Shown one piece after another: positions 29,688 through 37,339 of a stretch of 64,000 nucleotides of DNA. Origin of the DNA: an uncultured Clostridia bacterium (lineage in GTDB: Bacteria; Bacillota; Clostridia; JAAYHZ01); NCBI GenBank assembly GCA_937894465.1, contig CALCRE010000047.1:1-64000 (forward strand), given 5' to 3'. The translations under genes were made by a program, and so were the position numbers. Under the pieces are notes generated by a model. It made no database searches. It was not told the origin of the DNA and saw only the letters and a list, made by a program, of their open reading frames with translations. How positions within the stretch are numbered: the stretch's first letter is position 1; every line of letters begins with the position of its first letter.

Positions 29688-29947
29688 TTTTTCCTCACCT
29701 ATATTTTCTTCATTGATTTTACATAGTAAAATATAAGTTTAGCATGGCACCTACTCTCGGTCAATGAAAGAATCCGTCATTCTTTTCATCATCTTGTGTT
29801 TTTTTTATGTGTCCTAAGTTTATATAACCCGGCCGGGAGAAGGAAATTATTAAATATGTTAACGGAGGAAAAATAAAGCATAGAAGAAATTTGCTCGTCA
29901 ACTTGGAAAGCTTTTTACCGTTTTGTTTATTATAAAGTCCAAAATCG

Positions 29948-30253
29948 GTGGCGTTGTCAGTAGAGGAGAGTGAACAAAAAAGTGTAGACGGTGGACATTC
30001 ACCATGGAGGTTGGATCCGGTGTATGTTGCTCAAGCGTTTGTCAGCCTAGAAATTTCTCCGGAAGGAACCGAAGGTGATTATCCGGTCAAATATGAGGAA
30101 TTAAAACTTATCAAAAGTACCGGTACGGATGCCATTGTGGAAGTTACGGCAGAGGTCACACCGGTTAGTAAAGTGTATCTAAAAAGGTTGATCAGGCAAG
30201 ATAGTACAGGAATATGGACAGTGGTCGGGTATGATCCTGCACGTGAAAATTAA
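29948..30253 (+). pseudogene. Probable 5'-truncated remnant of a small secreted protein gene
   Basis: A 101-codon ORF opens at GTG 29948 without a ribosome site, 15 bp after an in-frame stop. Its content (SPWRLDPVYVAQAFVSLEI, YEELKLIKSTGTDAIVEVTA, RLIRQDSTGIWTVVGYDP) looks like the C-terminal half of a small clostridial lipoprotein, whose signal peptide and first part would lie upstream. A GGAGG site at 29863-29867 followed by ATAGAAGAAATT, with no ATG, fits a decayed start. I do not recognise a named family. It may still be translated from an internal start. Confidence 0.45.
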
Positions 30254-30436
30254 AGTTTTTACAAGCTAAATTTTTTCAGTAAAAGTAACAACGAAGCGTG
30301 ATTGTAAAAAGATATAAAATTAATGTAAATTATGCTTGGATTGATAAAGGATTTATAAAATTTTTACATTAATATTGTATAATGGAGATGTAAAACAAAA
30401 TGTTATTATAAACAATTTTTAATTTGAGGAGTTTTT

Positions 30437-31081
30437 ATGAGCAGAATAGCAAAAGTTCTGATTCCCTTAGGAATGGTCGGTGTGGTTTTCTACTTTATAC
30501 ATACTTTTTTGGGAAACATTTTATGGACTGAGTATGACCCTCTAAGGATGGATATAAGCTCTCTTACTGCAGACGGAGCCCCGAATGCGCCTCTTTTAAA
30601 AATATTTACCCTCATGTATGGCATATGTATGGTTTTAATGGCAGCAGGCTTGGTTCTTCATGCATTCAATAAGTACAATCGTCTGTTAAAAGTAGGTTTT
30701 GTCATTCTATTGATCATGCAACTTACCCCAATTATTGGATATGGATTGTTTCCTTTGACAGGCGATAAGACCGAAATGAACTTCCAAAATATGATGCATT
30801 ACATGGTGACAGTGATTGTTGTATTCACCACAATTGCTTCTTCTTTTACGATTGCAAGGGGATTATCAAAACAAGAAAGCACCAAAAGAATGGGTAAGAT
30901 AGCTTTGTTTTTTGCCATCACCATCACTGTTTTTGGCATGCTGAATCCTATTTCCATGGGTTTGGATTTAAACCTGCTAGGTTTGACGGAGCGGTTGGTC
31001 ATTTATACAATCCAAACCTTTTTGTTTGTACTGTCCTTCTATCATACATTTTATTATGAGAAAGCAGAGGTGGTTTCATAA
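30437..31081 (+). CDS. DUF998 integral membrane protein
   Basis: The 214-residue protein has about six hydrophobic segments and the DUF998 pattern: FIHTFLGNILWTEYDPLRMDISSLTADGAP near the N-terminus, GYGLFPL, and SMGLDLNLLGLTERLVIYTIQ toward the C-terminus. The function of the family is unknown. The ATG at 30437 follows GAGGAG. Its stop codon shares one base with the ATG of the broken gamma-glutamylcyclotransferase-like gene downstream, so the two were an operon. Confidence 0.85.
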   Translation: MSRIAKVLIPLGMVGVVFYFIHTFLGNILWTEYDPLRMDISSLTADGAPNAPLLKIFTLMYGICMVLMAAGLVLHAFNKYNRLLKVGFVILLIMQLTPIIGYGLFPLTGDKTEMNFQNMMHYMVTVIVVFTTIASSFTIARGLSKQESTKRMGKIALFFAITITVFGMLNPISMGLDLNLLGLTERLVIYTIQTFLFVLSFYHTFYYEKAEVVS

Positions 31082-31457
31082 TGTTGATTGAAAAGACGAT
31101 AGATGATTTTTCAGATGAAATACTTCTTTTTGTGTATGGAACATTGATGAAGAAAACCGACATGGTAGCTCTTATCTTGAAAATGCCGAGTTTTTATGTG
31201 AATGCACATTAAAGGATTATGCGTTATATGATATTGGGCCGTATCCTTGGATCATAATAGATGATTGTTCAAAAGTTTTGGGAGAATTATATAAGATCTC
31301 AGATGATATGCTCCCTGAAATAGACGGATATGAAGGGGAAGGAACTTTGTACAGTAGGACAAAAGTACAAGTGTATGATCAAAACAATAACCTATATAAC
31401 CCATTTGTTTATGTGTATAATAAAAGTGTTATGAGTAAGATGAGAATAGACAATTAA
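31081..31457 (+). pseudogene. Gamma-glutamylcyclotransferase-like gene with a frameshift
   Basis: The first frame reads LLFVYGTLMKKT and then stops after 43 codons. From about 31160 another frame continues with RHGSSYLENAEFLCECTLKDYALYD, GPYPWIIID, GELYKISDDMLPEIDGYEG and a stop at 31455-31457. Together they make one uninterrupted AIG2/GGCT-type protein of about 125 residues: the YGTLM glycine loop, the GELY strand and the conserved acidic DGYEG segment. A single missing base near MKKT/RHGS explains the break. It is either a recent pseudogene or a sequencing error. Confidence 0.8.
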
Positions 31458-31469
31458 GGAGAAGCCGTA

Positions 31470-31774
31470 TCGATTACCCATCCGATCTTATTTGCCAACC
31501 ACAGTAGCAGATGGGGGCGTAAAGGCGTTGCGTTTCTTGATACCCAAAGAGAAGGAGAAAGTTTCGGGAAGTTGTACTTGATCACCAAAGAACAACTTGA
31601 GGAAATACATGTGCAAGAAGGCCCGGGGGATCGTCGGTATAATAAGGTCATACCAATTGGTTCCGAATAAGATATACCAATTGAAACTATCACTCATATG
31701 CCCCGGTACTTGCAGTCTTGACGAATCGATGGTAGATGTTTATTTGTTAAGATCTCAATTAGAAAAATGATAAC
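31470..31774 (+). pseudogene. Remnant of a second gene, no start and broken by a stop
   Basis: Without any start codon, the + strand reads THPILFANHSSRWGRKGVAF, LDTQREGESFGKLYLITKEQ, QEGPGDRRYNKVIPIGSE and a stop at about 31668-31670. It then resumes in another frame with IYQLKLSLICPGTCSLDESM and VYLLRSQLEK before a final stop. This looks like the C-terminal two-thirds of a small protein resembling gamma-glutamylcyclotransferase-like families. I am not sure of the family. It lies directly behind the frameshifted GGCT-like gene. Confidence 0.5.
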
Positions 31775-31785
31775 AGGAGGCTATA

Positions 31786-32436
31786 ATGGCAGCATTTGAT
31801 TATAAAAAAGTATACAAGAATCTGTATGTTCCGAAAACACAAACAAGTCTTGTAGATGTACCTAAAATGCGCTTTGTGATGGTAGATGGAGAAGGGGATC
31901 CGAACACTTCAGAATCATATAAAACAGCGGTGGAGGTTTTATATGGTTTGTCTTATACTATTAAAATGAGCAAAAAGGGTACTGATGTGCCTGAAGGCTA
32001 TTTTGATTATGTGGTACCTCCTTTAGAAGGCTTGTGGCGGTTTCAAGGTGATGCCTATTATGATAAAGCCATTGGTAAGAAGGATCAATTTATTTGGACC
32101 ATGATGATCCGTCAACCGGAATTTGTCACACAAAATGTCTTTGAGTGGGCAAAAGCCAAACTGTCCGTGAATAAGCCGGAATTAGAACCATCCATTGCTC
32201 GGCTGGAGGATTTTACAGAAGGCTTGTGCGCTCAAATTATGCACATCGGCTCTTATGACGATGAGCCGCCTACGATTGCTGCATTAGAGGCATTTATAAA
32301 AGAAAAGGGATACCGGACGCAAATGTTAGGATACAGGCAGCATCACGAAATTTACCTGGGCGATCCCCGTAAGACGGCCCCGGAGAAGCTAAAGACCGTA
32401 ATACGTCACCCTATTGCTCCTGTAATCACTCAATGA
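31786..32436 (+). CDS. GyrI-like small-molecule-binding domain protein
   Basis: The 216-residue protein matches stand-alone GyrI-like proteins: FDYKKVYKNLYVPKTQTSLV, RFVMVDGEGDPN, EVLYGLSYTIKMSKKG, MIRQPEFVT, LCAQIMHIGSYDDEPPTI and HHEIYLGDPRKT are hallmark segments. The domain is related to the ligand-binding part of BmrR/SbmC regulators and to proteins that sequester or hydrolyse small cyclic compounds. There is no DNA-binding domain. The ATG is 8 bp after AGGAGG. The next gene begins 10 bp after its stop, suggesting co-transcription. Confidence 0.88.
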   Translation: MAAFDYKKVYKNLYVPKTQTSLVDVPKMRFVMVDGEGDPNTSESYKTAVEVLYGLSYTIKMSKKGTDVPEGYFDYVVPPLEGLWRFQGDAYYDKAIGKKDQFIWTMMIRQPEFVTQNVFEWAKAKLSVNKPELEPSIARLEDFTEGLCAQIMHIGSYDDEPPTIAALEAFIKEKGYRTQMLGYRQHHEIYLGDPRKTAPEKLKTVIRHPIAPVITQ

Positions 32437-32446
32437 AAGGGAAACC

Positions 32447-33403
32447 ATGAAAACAAAAAAGAATCAAACACCACCGAGGTGGAAAAAAGTCGCTCCGATA
32501 CTCATCTTATTTGTTCTGCTTTTTTTATTAGGCTATCTTTTACCTATGTTAGTGGATCCCATCTTTTCGGTAGGAGAGATGGATCCGGGTGAGTTAGTTT
32601 TTATGCTTGCAGGAATATTGATTACAGTGTATGTCGCTACTGTTATACATATCATATTGCATGAAGCCGGTCATTTGATTTTTGGAAGGCTGACCGGATA
32701 TCAATTTTCATCCTTTCGAATCGGTAGCTTTATGTGGGTAAAACAAGAAGGCAAGATCAAATTTCGGAAGATGTCCATCGCCGGAACAGGTGGACAATGC
32801 TTGATGGTGCCACCTCGGATGAAGAAAGGAAAAATACCTTTTGTGCTCTATAATTTAGGAGGCGTCATTGTAAATATGATCGTTGCAGCACTGTTTGTCG
32901 CTTTGTTTTTCATTACACGAAGTTTACCGATTCTATCAACTTTCTTTTTTATCATGGCTGGTATGGGTGTTCTGTTAGCTGCCTTCAATGGTATTCCCAT
33001 GCAATTCAATACCATTACAAATGACGGTCACAATGCGATTTCCCTTGGAAAGGATCCCCAAGCGTTGCGTTCTTTTTGGATTCAAATGAAGATAAACGAA
33101 CAAGTGGTTAAGGGGAAACGTCTAAAGGAAATGCCGGAGGAATGGTTTGTCATTCCAAATGCTGAAGCAATGAAAAACAGTATGGTAGCGGCTATTGGTG
33201 TGTTTGCTTGCAATGGAATGATGGATTTAATGGAAATTGAGAAAGCAGACAAGCAAATGGCGGAGCTTTTGAAAATGGACACCGGTATGGTTGGGGTTCA
33301 TCGTAAATTACTTATTGCAGATCGGATCTATTGTATTTTGACCATCGAAGGCCACCTGGAGAATATAGATGACTTACTAGATAAGGAACAAAAAAATTTA
33401 TGA
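32447..33403 (+). CDS. M50-like (site-2-protease-type) membrane metallopeptidase
   Basis: The 318-residue membrane protein has a first hydrophobic helix at 17-35 and a second (52-75) carrying His72-Glu73-x-x-His76 in HIILHEAGHLIFGRLTG, the zinc site of M50/site-2 proteases embedded in membrane. About three further membrane segments follow. The cytoplasmic-looking C-terminal part ends LDKEQKNL just before the stop at 33401-33403. The coding sense clearly continues in the -1 frame (next feature), with an A AAA AAT heptamer two codons before the stop. The true product is probably about 385 residues. The substrate is unknown. Confidence 0.8.
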   Translation: MKTKKNQTPPRWKKVAPILILFVLLFLLGYLLPMLVDPIFSVGEMDPGELVFMLAGILITVYVATVIHIILHEAGHLIFGRLTGYQFSSFRIGSFMWVKQEGKIKFRKMSIAGTGGQCLMVPPRMKKGKIPFVLYNLGGVIVNMIVAALFVALFFITRSLPILSTFFFIMAGMGVLLAAFNGIPMQFNTITNDGHNAISLGKDPQALRSFWIQMKINEQVVKGKRLKEMPEEWFVIPNAEAMKNSMVAAIGVFACNGMMDLMEIEKADKQMAELLKMDTGMVGVHRKLLIADRIYCILTIEGHLENIDDLLDKEQKNL

Positions 33404-33603
33404 AGTATATGAAAAGCTTTCCATCCATACTGCGCACACAATATGCTATTGCTTTATTGTCTGAAAACGATTCAACCAAAGCGGAAAGCTACAAGGATGA
33501 ATTTGAAAGGATAGCAAAAACATATCCTCATAAAGGTGATGTGGAAGCTGATCGGGAACTGATGGCCCATGCATTGGAAACATATCATCGTAAGAAAAGT
33601 TGA
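33400..33603 (+). CDS. C-terminal extension of the M50-like protein in the -1 frame
   Basis: The 67 codons starting at an ATG that overlaps the previous stop (ATGA) read MKYMKSFPSILRTQYAIALL and YKDEFERIAKTYPHKGDVEA, ending YHRKKS. The sequence joins naturally to the preceding LLDKEQK, giving KEQKKFMKYMKSFPSILRTQ if one A is added to the seven-A run at 33390-33396. It is probably not an independent protein. It could be a frameshifted gene end, a programmed -1 frameshift product, or a translationally coupled small ORF. Confidence 0.6.
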   Translation: MKYMKSFPSILRTQYAIALLSENDSTKAESYKDEFERIAKTYPHKGDVEADRELMAHALETYHRKKS

Positions 33604-33659
33604 GAACCCGGGTTAGATAACAGTAGAATAAATAATCTTTAAAAATTAATAATAAGGTA

Positions 33660-33689
33660 TTTACAATAGTGTATGACGTACAGTATAAT
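33660..33689 (+). promoter_or_regulatory. padR promoter with palindromic operator
   Basis: TTTACA (33660-33665) and TATAAT (33684-33689) are 18 bp apart. Between the boxes is TGTA-N5-TACA (33670-33682), extending to 8-bp arms ATAGTGTA/TACAGTAT with one mismatch. PadR-family repressors commonly autoregulate through such dyads, so this is a likely site for the downstream product. Confidence 0.5.
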
Positions 33690-33707
33690 AATCACGAGGT
33701 GATGATC

Positions 33708-34064
33708 ATGGATTCGGTTGGAGAAATACTTGGCTCTCTAGCGGTGGAATTGAAAAGAGGTACATTGGTCCTTACAGTTCTAAGCCAGCTCATTACAAAA
33801 GAATATGGGTATTCCTTGGTACAAAAATTGGAAGAGAAAAAAGTTCCGATTGAAGCGGGTACACTGTATCCTTTACTACGAAGGTTGGAAAAACAAGGCC
33901 TTCTTCAAAGTGAATGGGATACCGGTGAAAGCAGACCGCGTAAATTTTATGTTCTAAGTGAAAAAGGGAAAGACGTATATATACAATTGAAAGATGAATG
34001 GAGAACCATATCAAAACAAATGGAAATTTTGTTGAGGGAGGAAGAGAAAAATGAACCTGATTGA
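33708..34064 (+). CDS. PadR-family transcriptional regulator
   Basis: The 118-residue winged-helix protein has the PadR signature LVLTVLSQLITKEYGYSLVQ, then EAGTLYPLLRRLEKQGLLQS (recognition helix and wing) and ESRPRKFYVLSEKGKDV. The C-terminal helix for dimerisation is short, as in the small PadR-s2 type. The start is the ATG at 33708, about 6 bp after GAGGTGA; an in-frame upstream ATG at 33669 would overlap the promoter. It overlaps the HAAS-domain gene by 14 bp, a frequent PadR/HAAS pairing in Bacillota, and probably represses its own operon. Confidence 0.93.
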   Translation: MDSVGEILGSLAVELKRGTLVLTVLSQLITKEYGYSLVQKLEEKKVPIEAGTLYPLLRRLEKQGLLQSEWDTGESRPRKFYVLSEKGKDVYIQLKDEWRTISKQMEILLREEEKNEPD

Positions 34065-35070
34065 ACGCTATATCGATACTGTAAAAAAGTATTTGCCGGA
34101 AGAGATTCGGGAGGATGTAGGGCTGGAGTTAAATGCCAACATTATGGATATGTTGCCTGAAAATTACACGGAGGATGATGTGTTTCAGGTGTTAACCGAG
34201 TTGGGCAGCCCAAAAAATTTAGCGGATGAGTATAATACCAAGAAAAAGTATTTGATCGGTCCCGCGTACTATGATAAATACATTTCGTTGTTAAAAAGTG
34301 TTATTGCCATATGTGCAGCAGTGGCTTTAGGGATCACATTGATCGAATGGATACTCAAAGCGCCAGCTGACTGGTATGAAGCAGGAGTAGTTGCTAACCT
34401 GATTGCCGAGTTAATTTCATCCGCTTTTGTCGGAGCGATGCAAGGCGCCTTTTGGGTGACTATTGTTTTTATCATACTTGAAAGAACCGGAGTGGAAATA
34501 GGATTCACCCCTTTTAAGAATAAAGTCTGGACACCAGATGATCTGCCGGCTATTTCAGATGACAAGAATAAGATTTCTCGTGGAGAGACAATCTTTAGTA
34601 TGGTGATGACCATTGTTTTTACAGCCTTGCTGTACTTCCGTCCTGAAGTCATTGCAATGTATGTTAAAGGTGATAATGGTATACCCACTGTAACAACGTT
34701 GCTTAATATAGAGAGACTTCAAATCTATATTCCTGCCATCATCATTGTTGCACTGATCCAATTAGGGATATTCATATGGAAGTTTATAGCCGAACACCGC
34801 AACTTGCTTATGGCAATCACGGAAGCGGCATATAATATAGCGTTTATTGTGCTGATGGTTGTAATGTTGGCAGATCAAGGGCTGATCAACAATGAGTTTA
34901 TTACAACACTTGCAAGTATAATGAAAACAACTGTCGATACTGCTTCGACGTGGGTTGAAACAGGCAAAAAAGTTTTTGGTGCATTTGTTGTGATCGTATG
35001 TGTTTGGGACATTGCTGAAACATTAATACGGACTTTGAAAAGTCCAAAAGGTTCAGGGAATATGAAGTAG
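34051..35070 (+). CDS. HAAS-domain integral membrane protein, PadR partner
   Basis: The 339-residue protein begins with an HAAS signalling domain (residues 1-70: MNLIERYIDTVKKYLPEEIR, ILTELGSP-like segment VFQVLTELGSPKNLADEY). About six hydrophobic helices follow (around 88-107, 122-150, 185-200, 228-250, 255-280 and 305-325). HAAS modules are thought to link membrane proteins to PadR-type regulators. The reading frame overlaps padR by 14 bp, so the two are translationally coupled. The signal sensed or the transported species cannot be inferred. Confidence 0.8.
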   Translation: MNLIERYIDTVKKYLPEEIREDVGLELNANIMDMLPENYTEDDVFQVLTELGSPKNLADEYNTKKKYLIGPAYYDKYISLLKSVIAICAAVALGITLIEWILKAPADWYEAGVVANLIAELISSAFVGAMQGAFWVTIVFIILERTGVEIGFTPFKNKVWTPDDLPAISDDKNKISRGETIFSMVMTIVFTALLYFRPEVIAMYVKGDNGIPTVTTLLNIERLQIYIPAIIIVALIQLGIFIWKFIAEHRNLLMAITEAAYNIAFIVLMVVMLADQGLINNEFITTLASIMKTTVDTASTWVETGKKVFGAFVVIVCVWDIAETLIRTLKSPKGSGNMK

Positions 35071-35159
35071 CCAATTAGGATTCAATAGACGGACGATTCT
35101 ATGTGCTATATAATTAAATTAAGCTTTAAGTAAATAATTCTTGGAGGAGGTCTTACCTT

Positions 35160-35894
35160 ATGATTTACATCATCATCAGTTTGTTTTCTGTTTTTATGGG
35201 TTTGTCAGTTCATGTGTTTAAGTGGTATTTTCTCATTTCAGGCTATAACACTATGCCAAAGGAGCAAAAGAAAAACGTTGACACAAAGGGCCTCGGACGT
35301 CTGATGGGAATCTACGGATATGCCAATGGAGCTGTATTTCTGGTGTTAGGGGTATTGGAACTTTTGGGTAAAAAGCAGCCGATGCTACCTGCGCTTATAT
35401 TTTTCGCTGTGTCCACAATTTATTTACTGATCAAGGCTCAAAAATATGACGGGAATGTTCATAAAAAAGGAGGAAAAATGTTAAAAAGACAAGGTCAGAA
35501 CCCCACTGTATCTGTTGTTGTCACCATTGTTACTATCATCTTTGTAGCTGTTCTTATGCTCTTTTCAGCTCAAGCAACCAAGGCGACTTTTTTGGACGAA
35601 GGAGTAAAAATACATGGTATGTATGGTGATGTATATACATGGGAATCCATTGACGAAATTGAATTGATCGAGAAGTTGCCGACCATTGAAAGGCGTACCA
35701 ACGGTTCTGCTGTCGGCTCATTTTTAAAAGGGCATTTTCGAACAACAGAAATGGGTTCGGTAAAACTGTTTGTCGATACAAAAATACCACCTTTTATATT
35801 TCTTAAAACACAAGAAGATATCATCATATTTAATATGAGAACCCCTGAAGAAACACAAAATGTGTTTGAAGAGATTTTAAAGAGAAGTAGATAA
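35160..35894 (+). CDS. DUF3784 membrane protein with a bacterial PH-like C-terminal domain
   Basis: The 244-residue protein begins with a DUF3784-like module (residues 1-100: [39 protein letters not shown]), with three hydrophobic helices. A fourth membrane helix lies at about 115-138. Residues 145-244 are a bacterial pleckstrin-homology-like domain ([54 protein letters not shown]). The ATG at 35160-35162 follows GGAGGAGG. It is probably in the padR/HAAS transcription unit or has its own promoter in the 89-bp gap. The function is unknown. Confidence 0.8.
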   Translation: MIYIIISLFSVFMGLSVHVFKWYFLISGYNTMPKEQKKNVDTKGLGRLMGIYGYANGAVFLVLGVLELLGKKQPMLPALIFFAVSTIYLLIKAQKYDGNVHKKGGKMLKRQGQNPTVSVVVTIVTIIFVAVLMLFSAQATKATFLDEGVKIHGMYGDVYTWESIDEIELIEKLPTIERRTNGSAVGSFLKGHFRTTEMGSVKLFVDTKIPPFIFLKTQEDIIIFNMRTPEETQNVFEEILKRSR

Positions 35895-35911
35895 GGAAGG
35901 AGAGATCTGCC

Positions 35912-36679
35912 ATGTCACAAGTAGAAGAAAAACTTGCCAAGTCATTAACGGCAGAATCTGTGGAGCTAATCCCTTTTCTGCCATATTTATTATGTGACTT
36001 ATGGGAGCTAGGTTCCTCACCAACAGATATCATTTACTTAATAAAAAAACACATCAAGAAGCCGGAGCAAATGAAGGTTCTGGATTTGGCTTGTGGTAAA
36101 GGTGCTGTCAGTGTTCAGCTGGCAAAACAAATCGGTTGTCAGGTAAAAGGCATTGATATCACTTTGGAATTTATAGAATTCGCCCGGAAAAAAGCAAAAG
36201 AGTTGGGTGTGGAATGTTTGTGTGAATTTCAGGTAGAGGATATCAATGAGTCTGTTAATATTGAAAAGAATTATGACTTGGTGATCCTTGGTTCCGTAGG
36301 AGATGTATTAGGAAATCCGGAAGAAACCATTTTAAAGTTAAAGAACATTATAAATCCGGGAGGATGGATTATCATTGACGATGCCTATGGTAAGGATGGT
36401 GTTAACATCGATTATTATTCAAAGAATGAGTGGTGTGCTATATTTAATAAAACCAATGTTAAGCTGGTAGAGGAAGTATTTGTGAATGATGATGCATTGA
36501 TTGACCTGAATCGGGAACAACAAGACTTTATTGTAAAAAGAGCAAAGGAACTAATAGAACAGTATCCGGAAAAAGCAAGTCTGTTTGAAAGCTATATACA
36601 AAGCCAGCAGGCTGAATGCGATGAATTGGAAAATCATATGACAGTTGTTACACTATTATTAAAAGCAATTGAAAAGTAA
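35912..36679 (+). CDS. Class I SAM-dependent methyltransferase
   Basis: The 255-residue protein has the Rossmann methyltransferase motif I VLDLACGKGAVSVQLA at residues 56-71, an acidic motif II GIDITLEF, and the motif IV/post-I segment YDLVILGSVGDVLGNPEET, with GGWIIIDDAYGKDG as the fifth strand. The C-terminal third is helical. It starts 18 bp behind the DUF3784 gene with a GGAAGGAG site, so it is likely in the same transcript. The acceptor substrate is unknown. A weak AT-rich dyad (AAAGTAATT/AATTACTTT, 36673-36693) overlaps its stop and may end transcription. Confidence 0.85.
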   Translation: MSQVEEKLAKSLTAESVELIPFLPYLLCDLWELGSSPTDIIYLIKKHIKKPEQMKVLDLACGKGAVSVQLAKQIGCQVKGIDITLEFIEFARKKAKELGVECLCEFQVEDINESVNIEKNYDLVILGSVGDVLGNPEETILKLKNIINPGGWIIIDDAYGKDGVNIDYYSKNEWCAIFNKTNVKLVEEVFVNDDALIDLNREQQDFIVKRAKELIEQYPEKASLFESYIQSQQAECDELENHMTVVTLLLKAIEK

Positions 36680-36781
36680 TTTTTAATTACTTTATTAAAT
36701 TTCTTTTATATTAGCCGAATATCTTTATTTATTCTCTGTCTATATAAGTGAAAGTGATCAATCTTAGACGAGGAGGAGATC

Positions 36782-37339
36782 ATGGAGGACCGGGAAATCA
36801 TCAATCTGTACTGGTCGCGTAATGAAGCGGCGATCGGTCAGACCCATACAAAATATGGACGTTTACTACACAGCATATCCTATAACATACTGTCCAATCA
36901 CGAAGACTCTCAAGAGTGTGTCAATGACACATACCAAAAAGCTTGGAATGCAATGCCACCCCAAAGGCCTGATTCCTTAACGGCTTTTTTAGGACGTATC
37001 GTGAGAAACCTGTCAATCAATTGTTGGCATAAAGCTCGAGCACAAAAACGTTCTAATGGAGCCAAAGAGTTGCTTTTGGAATTAGCCGAATGTGTTCCTG
37101 ATAAAAATAATGTGGAAAAGGTAATTGAAGCAAGGGAATTATCGGAATTTATCAGTGATTGGCTGTGCACTCTGTCACAGGAAAACCGTGTGTTGTTTCT
37201 ACGTCGTTATTGGTATGGGGTTCCGCTGAAACGTCTGGCTCATGAATATGGAACGACTCCTAGTAAATTAGGGTCAAGGATGTACCGCTTAAGGCAGGAT
37301 CTAAAAGCCACATTGGAAAAGGAAGGTGTGTCGATATGA
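36782..37339 (+). CDS. ECF-type RNA polymerase sigma factor
   Basis: The 185-residue protein has region 2 (TKYGRLLHSISYNILSNHED, SQECVNDTYQKAWNAMPP, FLGRIVRNLSINCWHKARAQ) and region 4 (LCTLSQENRVLFLRRYWYGV, RLAHEYGTTPSKLGSRMYRL) of group 4 sigma factors. The ATG lies 5-6 bp after GAGGAGGAGA. Its stop overlaps the ATG of the membrane-anchored serpin gene by 4 bp, where an anti-sigma factor would normally be. It probably directs RNA polymerase to a small regulon including its own operon, under control of the downstream membrane protein. Confidence 0.93.
   Translation: MEDREIINLYWSRNEAAIGQTHTKYGRLLHSISYNILSNHEDSQECVNDTYQKAWNAMPPQRPDSLTAFLGRIVRNLSINCWHKARAQKRSNGAKELLLELAECVPDKNNVEKVIEARELSEFISDWLCTLSQENRVLFLRRYWYGVPLKRLAHEYGTTPSKLGSRMYRLRQDLKATLEKEGVSI

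Noticed and set aside
33390..33603. The 67-codon ORF as an independent gene
   Set aside because: Its content reads as the tail of the preceding peptidase, and independent translation is supported only by the ATGA overlap, so I list it as an extension.
36673..36693. A terminator after the methyltransferase gene
   Set aside because: The dyad is perfect but purely AT-rich, overlaps the stop codon and lacks a proper T-run, so it is only mentioned within the gene entry.
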